Shown here: positions 1 to 10,879 of the stretch, piece after piece
How positions within the stretch are numbered: the first letter of the stretch is position 1
Layout of the letters: every line of letters starts with the position of its first letter
Source of the DNA: Proteromonas lacertae
Lineage: Eukaryota; Sar; Bigyra; Opalinata; Proteromonadidae
Reading direction: 5' to 3'
Length of the DNA stretch: 64,000 bases
Assembly (NCBI GenBank): GCA_002245135.1
Contig: NGBS01000008.1
Coordinates: 1-64,000 of the forward strand
Notes under the pieces: model-generated
What the model was told of the DNA's origin: nothing
Databases searched by the model: none
Seen by the model: the letters and a program-made list of their open reading frames with translations, nothing else
Translations under genes and position numbers: made by a program

Positions 1-1249
1 GGTTGTAAATAATATTGATAATAATTTCCATATGGACCATAATAATATCCATCTTCTAATCCTTCAAATGTATAGTATATTAATTCAACATCCTTATCAT
101 ACTCACTACCATAGTTAAAATCAAAGCTTTCTCTTTTTGCTTCAGATTCTTTTTCTCTGTATGCTGTGTAATAAAACACATTATTATAACAACCATCAAT
201 TCCAGTAGTGTCCTTATATGACAAATTATATTCATTTACTATACATTTGCCTTCTGGAATTAATAATCTTTTAGTAGTAATCTTTGGAATTATATCATTT
301 AATATTGTTTCATCTGTTTCAATTAAATCAAATGTTTTAGTTGATTCTGGAGTTATTACTTCTAGCTTTAATCCATTTATTTTATATGTATTTCCTATTG
401 CTTTAAAATATGATGTTTATATCTTCAATTCCACATTTTGTTGAGTTACTATAAACAAATTAAATTCAAGTTAATATACTTTACTGTAATAAAACCATCA
501 CATTTCCTTGCAGAATAATCTGTTGTATATACTCCACTTTTATCTTGATCAACATCATTAATTGATTCTATTTTTATTTCATTTGAACTAGGAATTTCTA
601 TCACCAAGTTAGATTGAGTATATTCGTATTGGTGTGAATTGATTGATCTATGATTATTAACATATTTTTAACAATAAAATATCCATTATAATAACCTTTA
701 TCTTCATAACTAGCAGAAATCTTAACATCTTCATAGTAATATCCTTTCTTTCCATCTGCCAACTTTCTATTATTTGATATATCATTCATTCTTTCATTAG
801 GATTTTCAGGAACATATTTATCAGCTGCTTCTATTATTGATTCTGTTTCTCTTTCTAAATCATTCCAAAATCTACTTAATGCGTCTTCTTTGCTCATCTT
901 TTTAGCTGCCGGAAGTAAATAACCAAATCAATGTATTGTTCATCTGTGAAATCCTTACTTTGAAATAAATAATTACAATCTTCATCTATACAGAAATAAT
1001 AGACTGGGTTCCATTCACCATATCCAATTGTGTAATTATTTTCATGTTTATAATCAATCAGATAAAGATTCGTATGAAAAAATACCTTTCACCAATAAAG
1101 TGGCATATCTTGTAATTAGAAGTATATAATTCTAATTCTCTATATTCCCCATACCTTAAGTAAAAGGAGTAAAAATTATATTTATTGAAATCAACACTAT
1201 ATGTTGTTAAACCGAATTTTAGCTTATAATTAAAATTGTTCTTCATCAT
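1..1249 (-). pseudogene. Frame-disrupted protein gene, open at the left edge
   Basis: I do not recognise this gene. Reading leftward from an ATG at 1249 there is near-continuous coding potential (starting MMKNNFNYKLKFGLTTYS) that changes frame several times, at about 1078, 925, 655 and 415. At most of these points no GT-AG intron restores the frame, although one normal 31-base intron seems to lie just before the last. The leftmost segment (about 400 to 1) stays open through the edge and is rich in acidic and aromatic residues, with cysteines and a run of Gly/Tyr. There is no signal peptide or membrane segment in the part visible. Either it is a decaying gene or the sequence has single-base indels here. 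Coding character is clear; function is unknown. Confidence 0.5.
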
Positions 1250-1406
1250 CTAATTATTATATTAATATAAATAATGATAATACTAATTGATACTGTTGTA
1301 TAAATTTGTTGGGATGATGATTTTAAATCATAATTCTCTATTTTGGTAGGTATAAAAATAGATGTTTCAAAAATCTCTCAGAAATGCCTTAATAGCTTCA
1401 CATCTT

Positions 1407-1855
1407 TCAGAGACACTTAAGCTGTTCATAAGTATAAACAATTGATGATGTTATATCACATCCATTGAATTTTGAGGTGATATCTTCTTCACTGAACTGA
1501 AAAGTACTTGTTGTCTTATCTAATATAAGATCACTAATATCAACTGAATCTACACCAGTTATTACTGTTTTTATGCTGTAAACAGCCGTGTATATATACT
1601 TCATTGTTCTTTTTATGAAATAATATTTTGTATCGCTAATAAGAACACCTTGTCCAGTTAAATATAATGGCTTGGCAAATTGTTTGATTTGCTTTTGGGC
1701 TAATTTAAGAGATTTTGACTTATCTACTCTCTGTCTTCTTCTTGACATTCTATCGGAATGAATATCACCTCCGTAAGCAGAAGCAATAACTACGAGGACA
1801 ATAAACAAACACTATAAGATTATATTAACGAAAATATACAAGAATAAAATTTCAT
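1407..1855 (-). CDS. Small secreted protein with signal peptide
   Basis: Unknown function. Exon 1 (ATG at 1855, reading MKFYS) is followed by a 28-base GTATAT...TATAG intron (1812-1839) and a second exon whose open frame continues the hydrophobic core (CLFIVLVVIASAYGG), a typical signal peptide, then about 120 residues with a basic stretch (MSRRRQR) and a C-terminal CL. The exon layout (16-22 nt first exon, 28-base intron inside the signal peptide) matches the three secreted paralogues at 25.3-27.5 kb, so I infer a shared origin of the secretion leader. The splice as drawn is one base out of frame, which one T fewer in the preceding T-run would fix; a sequence error or a recent lesion are both possible. 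Confidence 0.45.
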
Positions 1856-2044
1856 TTTACTGTTTAGTTACTTCAGTTTTATTATGATTATCAAAGACTA
1901 AATGTTTACAGTACTAAATACATCCATAAGCTTCTTTGATTGTTTTTTATTTTGTTATGTATGTCATTATAATGAGGTAATTGACCTTAACTATAATATT
2001 TGTTTATAATCAAAAAATATTTAAATCAATAAACATATATTTTA

Positions 2045-3306
2045 TTATTTTCTTTCTGATCTTGAAGGAGATGATGATGGAGGATGTTCAGAATCAGCTG
2101 AACTTGTCGCATTTGACCATTCTTCTAACAAAGCAGAACTTGTATGAGGAAACATGTTACACTGTTTAGTTTCACTATCTAAATGTAAAGAAATTACTTT
2201 ATTACTTCTTTCCATAAGACTTTTATAATCTGCATCTAATTTTGAGTAATCTTCTTGTATATCTTTAACTTTATTATATTCTTCTTCTAATTGACTGTAT
2301 TTATCCTTCCATTCTTCTATTTCTGTGATGTATTTTTCAATTTGTTCTTTAAATTGATCATTCGTTGTTATAGGTTCATTAGAAGATGATTTATGAACTA
2401 ACTGTTGATAATTCGATTGTAATTTCTTATTTTCTGTTTCTAATTTTGTGTTTTCATTCTATAGAAAAACAATAGTTTATTAATATATATACTCTAACAT
2501 CTGATAATGTTTTCTGAGACTTTTTATAATCAGCTAATAGGTCATTATAACTTGTCTTTAATTCTTCATATTTTGATTTTAATTTATTATATTGTTCATC
2601 TGATTTTGATGATGATGATGATGGTATAGTTGGAGGTAAAGGAGGTGGTATTGTTGAATTATTATTATTATTATTATTATCAGGGTTACTAGCTACGGAT
2701 GAACGACGACGATTGCTTTTGGGTGAGGTATTTCCAATGGATAATAGACGGTTTGATAATTGTTTGTTATTCTCTTTCAATTTCTATTTTATATAATATT
2801 ATTATTTTAATACTTTTAATTGTCTTTTTACATTTTCTTGATCTTCTATTCTGGTTGTTAGATTAAGTACTTGTTGTTCAGTCTTCTTTAATCTGTGCCT
2901 CATTTCATTATATTCTATTATCAATGCTTTATATTTGGGAATTAATTCTCTCAACTATTTATAATGATAATTTAGTTGTATATACTCTATCTTCTGATTG
3001 TTTTAATAAAAATTTATCTTCTTTATTCTCCATCTATTCATAATAACATATCATATATTCATACACCTCCTCGATTGTTCTTATACCACCAATCCATTAG
3101 TATATCCAATTCTAGCTCTTTAGGCACACTTGCTAGGATAAAATAAAATAAATTATTAATACATCCAGGAGCTATAGACTTTAAAAATTTCAAAAAAGTG
3201 TCATGTTCTTTTATATGCTGCCTTTGTAGATCTAAATGATAATCGATATGATTTTACTTTGATATTTCTTATTTGCTGCAGCATTGGGGGAAAAGGGCTC
3301 ATCCAT
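2045..3306 (-). CDS. Coiled-coil protein with proline-rich linker
   Basis: Six exons (3306-3258, 3231-3065, 3033-2986, 2954-2814, 2783-2493, 2458-2045) joined across 26-34 base GTA...TAG introns give 369 residues in one frame. The N-terminus (MDEPFSPNAAANKKYQ) leads into a helical segment with a WW pair, then long heptad-rich coiled coils (about residues 90-150 and 190-330) separated by an Asn-run and a PPPLPP-containing low-complexity linker. The C-terminus is Ser/Pro/Glu-rich. I do not recognise a family; a cytoskeletal or scaffolding role is only an inference from the architecture. The exon sum being an exact multiple of three supports the model. The gene is convergent with nothing and diverges from the DHHC gene across about 320 bp. 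Confidence 0.72.
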
Positions 3307-3625
3307 TTTTAAAATGAAATTCTAATTGTACTAAAAATATAGTCGTTTTTTATTTTTTAAAATCCAAAATGGTTAATAACGATAGAATATCACAATATTA
3401 AATCTTATTTAATAGAATTTAGTATGAGTATGTTGAAATAAGCAACAATTCAAAAAAGGTTGATCATGTTGCATTTTATTTTTTGCTTTATTTTAAAATT
3501 TTAAATTGATCGATTGATACAATATTAATACTTTTGAAGGAATTTATGATCATCATCATGTTAGAACAATCTTTCAAAAATATGTCCGTTTCATTCAGAA
3601 TTAAAAATATTGTTTTAAAAATATC
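3307..3625. promoter_or_regulatory. Divergent intergenic region, coiled-coil gene / DHHC gene
   Basis: About 320 bases without coding potential between two divergent start codons. It is AT-rich and holds an ATCGAT-centred dyad near 3508-3518 and a TTTTGAAGG motif similar to TTTTGAAA motifs in front of other genes here. No RNA gene seen. Confidence 0.35.
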
Positions 3626-4392
3626 ATGGCTGTATGAGCATATAAATATAATGTTTATAGATCACTGCGACGAAAAGGAGGACTAATGGGTTTCAAGACC
3701 CTTTGCATCCCTATCAAGTGACTACATGGATTTTAGGTCCAATTTGTTATATTATTGCCGTTATAGAAGTGTTATATTTATATCCACTTGGTTTTAAAGT
3801 ACCATATATAATATTTTTATCTATTTTTACCGTTTTATCAATAATATTTGTCATTTATACTACCGCATATAATCCAGAGTTTAAAGAGTCATACGTAAGT
3901 CCAACAGATTTAGAAAGATCGTGTTATATATGTAAGATGCAGATAGATCAATCAACAAGGCATTGTACAAAGTGTAATAAATGTGTATATGGATTTGATC
4001 ACCATTGCATATGGTTAAACAATTGCGTAGGAAAGAAGAATTATTCTCCATTCATAATTGCTTTATTTTCAGCTACATTAATGGTGTTTTTTGAACTTGT
4101 AGTTGGAATTGTCACATTTATTCTTTACTTTGCACAGAAGAAGAAATTTGAAGATAATTGTATATATATATATATATTAAAATATATTATAGTAAGTGAT
4201 TTATTTGGTTGTAAAAAATACAATGACGAAGAGAATATGTGTAAAACTGCCAAACTACCAGGTTATGGTTTAATCATTATTGATGCATTCTATGTAGTGT
4301 TATTGATAATATTATTCTATTACCTCATTGATTTAGTCATTTTTCATATCAAATTAATGCACAGAGGAATTACAACTTATCAATATATTGTA

Positions 4393-4424
<32 letters not shown>

Positions 4425-4992
4425 GAAATTACAACCTCAGCCACAACCAACTTCATTAGAAGAACCAACAATAATACCACCACCAACATTAGATAATAAT
4501 AATATGAAAACAGGAGAAGGAGGAGGAATAGGTGAAATTCAATTGACAGTAATTACTAATGATAATAATGCAACTGCAAATAACAACAATAATAATCGTT
4601 ATAAATCACCTCCACCAAAATTACATCAACAACATGAATCTGGTTCGTATAGTTCATCCTCTTCATTTAGTTCAAATAATTCGCCAATGCCTTTACAGAA
4701 AGTAACACCTACACAACCTCCACTTCATCCACAAACTACAGATCAAAGTGAAAAACAGAAAGAATTATCTGAAGAAGCATATAAACCTAAAGAATTTACT
4801 GTGACGAAAATGTCGAATGATGGAAATGCTAGAACTACACGCCCTTCTAACGTTGAAATAGATTTTGAGAATAGAAATAATGGAAATGAGAATAATATTA
4901 GTAGTAGTGGAGGAGGTGATGTAGTTGCTCATGTTATTACTGTTGCAAGTAAAGAAACAGCCATTCCAGAAAATTCAGATTCAGACAAATAG
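3626..4992 (+). CDS. DHHC palmitoyltransferase (ZDHHC family)
   Basis: Integral-membrane protein S-acyltransferase that moves palmitate to cysteines, probably on Golgi or endosomal membranes. Start ATG-GCT at 3626, then a 29-base intron (3632-3660). The spliced N-terminus reads KRRTNGFQDPLHPYQ, the basic-NGW/F..P.HP motif seen before TM1 in ZDHHC1/11-like enzymes. There are two TM segments, the Cys-rich domain with CYICK, CTKCNKC and the catalytic DHHC followed by NNCVG, then two more TM segments. A second, 33-base stopless intron (4160-4192) lies in the loop between TM3 and TM4. The result is 434 residues. The cytosolic C-tail is polyQ/polyN/Ser-rich, unconserved and probably disordered. Confidence 0.93.
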
Positions 4993-5156
4993 AGCGATAA
5001 ATTATTTCATGACTAAATGTGTATATTTTATTTATTCTGAATTAATATTTTTTCTTGATTAAATTGATTTATTGGGTGAGAAAAAAAGAATTTTAATTTT
5101 CTGGGGTATTTATTGAAAATTTTCATTCAGTTTCATTCTTTTTTTCTTCTTATTCA

Positions 5157-5408
5157 ATGGAACAAACTACAGAAAAAGAATATGTTCAAGCATATTTGAA
5201 AGTGGCAGAGACTTTAGAAGAAGATGATGACTTTGATGAATTTGAAGTTGATGGTATAGTTTTTGTTTACATATTGTTTTAAATAGAATGGGAGGATGAT
5301 AGTGCTGCTATTGATGATTCCAGACGTTGGAAGAATAATTGGGAAGATGAAGATGTAGAAGATGACTTTATTACTCAATTAAGAAAAGAAATACAAGCCC
5401 CACATTAA
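5157..5408 (+). CDS. SEM1: 26S proteasome subunit SEM1/DSS1
   Basis: 72-residue acidic protein, one 33-base intron (5254-5286). After splicing it contains the two family signatures: DFDEFEVDEWEDD in the first acidic block and WKNNWEDEDVEDDF in the second, followed by a short helix (ITQLRKEI). In other eukaryotes Sem1/DSS1 is part of the proteasome lid, the TREX-2 mRNA export complex and BRCA2-type recombination complexes; the acidic Trp/Phe blocks are its binding sites. Length is normal for the family. The joint gives exactly the expected DEWEDD context, which fixes the intron. No single-exon reading frame spans the gene. Confidence 0.93.
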
Positions 5409-5531
5409 TTCCATTTTTCCTTTTATTAACTGTGCCTTGGGAATTGTATAGAACCAACATAAGACTGTTGTTTCATAATTATGGTTGTAACTAAGCCAAA
5501 ACAGGAAATAAAAACTAAACAAACGATTTTT

Positions 5532-7438
5532 TTAAAAACTACTAACTGTAATATCTATTTTAGGAAAAGCATTGATATATATTGAACTACATTTCATTGT
5601 ATTAGGAATCTTTAATACTCTCAGAGACTTCACTTGCTGCAATAAATCGTATAATATTGCAGAACATTTTCCAACTAAATTTGTACCGAATAGATTTAAT
5701 ACCTTTAACCTTTTCATGTTTAACAACTGTTGTTTTAAAAACTGAAATTCTTTTTCACTTAGGATATTGTATTGAAATGTAAATATGTTAAGATGTTTGA
5801 TTGTTGGTAATGAAGTAAAGAGAGTAAAACATTGATTCTTTGTTAATGAATTATCTATAAAAAAATATTAAATACAAATGAATGACTAAATACTTTCAAA
5901 TTCCAGTTCATTTAAACTACACAACTGTGAAAGACTGTTACTTAAAGCTGTAATACTCTCATTTGTAAAACAAAATTTCCTTATTGAAAGAATCTCAAGT
6001 TCTTCCAAACATGTCATACTGTTGAATAATGTTAAACAACTATCATCATCTATTTTACTATCATACAAATACAGTTTTGAAAGTGTATCTATCCTACTGA
6101 AATTATTAGTAAGGATTGTTATTTCATTTGGATTTAATTCTATTTCTATTTAATTTTAGTAATAATAATAATTAATAATAAATATACCTTTAATAAACAT
6201 GCTAAATTCTTCCATACATAAAATACCATACAGTTTATTCATAATCCTGCTATATTCAGAAACATCTGAGAATGGACTTTCTAAAAACTGTTTAAAGTAA
6301 TTATTAATTTCTGAAACAATCTTTTTGTTATTACTAAACCACACTATATTAACTAAAGTAAAAAACAACGATAAACTATTCTGTATTAAAATATTCTTTA
6401 ATAAAAGATGAAGTGATGTATCTATTGGATATATTATAATAGAAATATACAATCATTTCTATTATCACAATCGCATATTATCTTATCAATTCCTACACAT
6501 TTATTATCTATCATTAACTGATCCATCTCTTTAGATGTTGGATTTATTTGCTCTTCTTCTGTCATATCAGATTTATCAATTCCTATTAATACAATTAATA
6601 GAACTTATAAATACTTTTCAATGATGAAATAACTTCATCAACTGTCATTCTGTCATTTGGATTTACAGATAATAATTTTTCAATAATCTCTTTATAATTT
6701 CTGATAGCTACAAATTCTATGTATTCCCCTGATAATATCAGACACTGTAAATCATATAGTGACTTAGCTTTAAATGGTAATTGTGATTTTAATAAGAAAT
6801 AAAAAATACATCCAACTGACCAAATATCAGTCTTTATATCTATCTCTTTATTCATTATTTGTTCTGGACTTTGAAATTGATAATACTCTTTATTGTAATA
6901 ATCTTTCAGTTTGATATTATTAATACCATAATCTGATATTGCACATGTTCCATCTTCATTTAACAACACATTTTCTAACTTCAAATTACCATGAAGTGTA
7001 TTACAACTATTTAAACATTTTATACCTTCACAAATATCTAAAATTATTTTTACTTTATCTAATAAACTCATTGCATTATTTTTTTGAGTATAATAAGCAA
7101 GAGATTTGCTATATAAATCCATAATGTGAAATAGTGAGGTAATCTCTTTAGGAAATATTATTGTTGAGTAAATATGACAGATATTTGGATGATGCAATGT
7201 GTTCACTAGTTTGATTGTTTGAAAATATATAAACAGTGATTCTTTTTCAGAATTGCATTTAATTACTTTTAAAACATCTCTTCTTCTTTTTTCTTGGTTT
7301 TTCACTGTAATAACAGTTGTACATTTATCAACATAGATAGTATTACAAATCTACAACAACATATAATATTAATAATACTGTATAATGATAGTTTAGTTCA
7401 TTCTTTTTCAAAATTTCTACTATTTCTGGTATCAACAT
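5532..7438 (-). CDS. Pseudokinase with C-terminal leucine-rich repeats
   Basis: Six exons joined across introns 7351-7378, 6583-6614, 6422-6450, 6146-6187 and 5855-5893 give 578 residues in frame. Residues 1 to about 270 form a protein-kinase fold (VLKVIK with the ATP-anchoring Lys; TDIWSVGCIFY helix) but lack a glycine loop. The catalytic HRD Asp is replaced (HGNLKLEN) and DFG reads DYG, so phosphotransfer is unlikely. A linker with Cys-rich character follows, then a helical segment and irregular LRRs to the end (LSKLYLYDSKIDDDS, LKVLNLFGTNL). Related LRR-kinase remnants occur at 16.1-17.4 kb. Likely a signalling scaffold; no substrate can be inferred. It diverges from the Sec6 gene over 99 bp that hold a perfect inverted repeat. 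Confidence 0.82.
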
Positions 7439-7474
7439 ACCTATATATAAATGTAATTACAAAAATGTAAGAAC

Positions 7475-7498
7475 AGGCTTGAATAAGTAATCAAGCCT
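7475..7498. promoter_or_regulatory. Perfect inverted repeat in bidirectional promoter
   Basis: AGGCTTGA, 8-base spacer, TCAAGCCT. It lies about 40 bp from both divergent ATGs (7438 minus, 7538 plus). Same half-site as dyads at 41912, 45364 and 55367. Confidence 0.55.
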
Positions 7499-7537
7499 TT
7501 TGAAAAGATTTTTTAATAAAAATTTCATATACAGAAG

Positions 7538-10470
7538 ATGTATTCATCTAATCATTATTTTTTAGGGGAAAACATGTATGTGAACTATGTGATATGACAT
7601 TTAACTCGAAGAAAGAGTTCGACGCTCACCAAATCTCTTTATTGCATCAAGGTACAATCGATGCTGTTGAAGAAATGAAAAAGAAATTTAGAAGTCCTCA
7701 AGATTTTGATAAAATCCCTACACTGAAAGATAGTACTTTTAGTTGTTGATATACTCTTAGGATACTCTGCAGCGTTTGCCGCTTTAGAAACGCAATTAAG
7801 CACGGCTACACAACAGCAACTAGATGAATTACAGAAAGAATTGAATGTATTTTTATGAATTTCTAAATATTAGTCATTACAAAATATATATGATGAAGTT
7901 GCAGATATAAAGACACGTATATGTTCGATAGATGAATTATCAGAAAAGACCAAAAATAGTTTTTCACAGTATAAATTAATTAATTCTAATATTAATTCTA
8001 GTTACAATCATATTCGTCAAATCACCACTTGTAGAAGAAATCTCCGTGTAACTTTAGAACAAATAGACTTCTTCAATCAAGTACCCCAACGATGTAATGA
8101 ATTACATGAATTATTACTCGACAATTACAGAACATTGAAGGAAGTATATACAGAATGGAAACAACTACTATCCTGGAAAACAGATGTATTACGTGAATTA
8201 GCAGTACAAGCTGAAGAAATACGAAATAGCAGTGCATCTCAGAAACAGAAGCAAAAAGCAGCTGAAAATCAAGAAGCTATAAAATCAACGTTAGCAGACA
8301 AATTTCAACTGATGGAAGCGTTAGGAGAAGTAATTAAAGCTAGATTATGGGAACACATACAGAGATGCTTTGAGATGTCAGAATTAGATCCAGCATCATT
8401 AGTAAAAGCATTAGAAATAATAGAAAGAAGAGATATTGGAATAGAGAAGAAAATTAAAAGATTAGTATAATTCATTATTGTTATGTATTGAAAAATAGAA
8501 GAATCAAGCTAAAGCTCGAGGTGAAGATCCAGAGGATATAATGCTAGATCCCTCAGAAACTACATCTTGGAGAGAACAATGTAAATCAATCTTAAAACAA
8601 ACAGTAAAAAGAAGAATAGAAAGATTATTTGGTAATGAAGAGTGTATAAAGAACGATGTTAGTGGATTATTAAAGGCAGGGAATGTAATGGTATCTGATT
8701 TAGAACATGTACATGAATTTGTAGTTCCTTGTTTCCCACCACAGTATATAATATATTTATATATATAAATAATTGTTTTTATTTTTATTTTTGTTTTCAT
8801 TATTACATTTTTATTCTAAATATATATATATATATATTTATATATATAATATTATATAGTTATGATGTAATGAATCTTTTCCTAAAACAATACAAAGAAG
8901 CTGTTCTCTTCTACATTGCTCCATTATTCAGTATCAATACACTCGATCAAGGGCAAGTATTACAATGTGTAGAATGGCTAGACTCTTTCAAAGAAGAATT
9001 AACTAATTACAACGCAGAAGGTTATTTCACAGAATTCTATGCATTTAGGACACAATTAATGGCAAGATATAGTGATGCAGTTTCTGAACAAATGACATTA
9101 TGGATTGCTAATATCTACAATCGATATGATGATCCAATACTCAATGAATTTAATAATTATGTAACACCCAAACCAGAAGATACCTTTGCCATATTATCCA
9201 ATCAGATTGAAGTAGTAAATGAAAGATTACATGGACAATCGTTATTGACAGTAGTTCAAGCCTGCATGCAAGTATTTGCACCATTTCAACATCATATAAT
9301 TGAAGAATTAAAGAGAAATCCAACAGATTATTTGGAAGAATTATGTGCAACAGTAAATGATGCATTTAGTCTACAAGAAAAGTTTGAAGACATTCCATAC
9401 AATATACCTGATTTGAATGAGAAAGATATGTTAGAAATGAGTAATGCAGTAAGTGATGTAGTAGCTGAATATGTTAAAGTAGGACAATATGCTTCAGATT
9501 TGTTGGTTAATTTGATTATGTCTGATATTCAACCACATTTAGATGAGAATCTATTCCAACAACAGTGGATAGAGAATGCAGTTGATCCTTTAGGTAATGC
9601 TGTTGAAACTATTAATGATTATTTAGTAGATTTACAGGAGTGGATTAGTTGTCCATATTATGTTGGTTATATTATAAAAGAATGCTTTTTAAAATTGGTT
9701 TATATACTATTATTATTATTTAATAGATTGCTGGTTATTTCTCTATATTTAAAAAATGTAAAGGTTGGCATGATAATGAAATAGATACAGTAGTAGAACG
9801 TATTGTAGATGATCAAAATACAATCAGAGATTATTTCTCCAGTAATGAGATTATTCCACTCTTCAAAATGTCTGGTTGTCAAATTAGAACAGTTGAACAA
9901 ATCGATGATCAGTTATACTTAACAGAAGAATTAAAGAATTGGTTATTCCAACAACAAGAAGCATTTATTGAAGGTGATCCACCAACAGTATCTGAATATG
10001 TACAAGAAACTTTGTATAAATTTGGACAAACATCTTATGCTGGTCCTGAATGTATAAAAGCATTAGTGACTTGTAGATTAGGTATTATTATATATTATTA
10101 TTTTAATATAGATTTATTACAACCAATAAAGAATGAATTAAATAATTACTGTAAAGAACAATATGCTGTAAGTTCAACTCCAAAAGTGAGTGAAGCAATC
10201 AAGAAGAAGTTTGATAATATTAAAGAAAGAACAGCTGCTGTATTTAAGAAGAATATAATTGGTGAAAGTAGTGATGCTAATGCTTCTTTACCATCATCAT
10301 CACCTTCTCCTCCACCATTAGAATCAAAAATGAAATCGTTTATGCATGGAATTAAGTCTAATTTTAGTAATGAAAATGATTCAGCTGATCCTGCTAATAT
10401 TGGTAGTATGAGTTCCTCGTTCAATGCTTCCATTAGAGCAATAAAATCTAAGTTTGGAAGTACAGAATAA
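7538..10470 (+). CDS. SEC6: Exocyst subunit Sec6/EXOC3 with N-terminal zinc finger
   Basis: Exocyst component tethering secretory vesicles to the plasma membrane. Eight exons (7538-7539, 7566-7732, 7761-7846, 7874-8464, 8499-8743, 8860-9697, 9727-10081, 10112-10470) sum to 881 codons. Sec6 identity: an N-terminal helix (AVEEMKKKFRSPQDFDKI) like human EXOC3, then ALETQLSTATQQQLDEL, CFPPHYDVMNLFLKQY and the helical-bundle core (FAILSNQIEVVNERL). Odd points: residues 3-30 form a U1/matrin-type finger (CELC, 12 residues, H, 5 residues, H) fused in frame ahead of Sec6. The start codon is split AT|G by a 26-base intron (7540-7565). Intron 8744-8859 is unusually long (116 b). The C-terminus is a Ser/Pro-rich tail. 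Core identity is secure; the finger is well supported by frame continuity. Confidence 0.88.
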
Positions 10471-10606
10471 CGTATTTTGTATATTTTGTATTGTTTTTAT
10501 GTATATGTATTTTTAAATCTATACAAAACAAATAATTACTGTGAGATAATTATTTTAATATAAAATTTATGTTCTGTATTCTTTCTATAGAATATATCTC
10601 AATAAT

Positions 10607-10817
10607 CTAATATACAGTATTTTTTCTACCATACCATACTGCAGGTAAGCATATTGCAGCTATTCCAATTGCGCATACAACTGTATTTCTTCTCCAAGCT
10701 GGATTTCTTGCCCACCATCCCCCTGCTGGAGACCAAACATACTTTGGATAGTTAAACTTCTAATATATTATATATAAACATATATAGTGTATTTTATTAT
10801 ACTCTTCCTCCTGACAT
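10607..10817 (-). CDS. Small single-pass membrane protein (YPK.VWSPAGGWW type)
   Basis: Two exons: MSGGR (10817-10803), a 43-base intron (10760-10802), then 10759-10607, giving 55 residues. The conserved-looking block NYPKYVWSPAGGWW is followed by a basic segment (ARNPAWRRN), one TM helix (VVCAIGIAAICLPAVWY) and a short basic tail. From memory this resembles a short uncharacterised fungal protein family with the block P-K-x-V-W-S-P-x-G-G-W, probably of the mitochondrial inner membrane; I am not certain of the family or its function. Only 62 bp separate its ATG from that of the kinase on the other strand. Confidence 0.7.
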
Positions 10818-10840
10818 TTTTAGAAACAAAGATAGAATAG

Positions 10841-10861
10841 AATCAAGCCAAAAGTTTGATT
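10841..10861. promoter_or_regulatory. Inverted repeat in 62-bp bidirectional promoter
   Basis: AATCAA, 9-base spacer, TTGATT, with an internal TCAAGCC. It lies 24 bp from the minus-strand ATG and 19 bp from the plus-strand ATG. Confidence 0.45.
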
Positions 10862-10879
10862 GATAGAAATACATATACA

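Noticed and set aside
208-444. Plus-strand 78-codon open frame
   Set aside because: It is the shadow of the minus-strand coding segment at the left edge, which has better composition and length.
8729-8859. Ile/Tyr/Phe-rich extension at the start of the 8.7-9.8 kb open frame
   Set aside because: It is the 116-base TA-rich intron 8744-8859; splicing gives the conserved FPPHYDVMNLF of Sec6.
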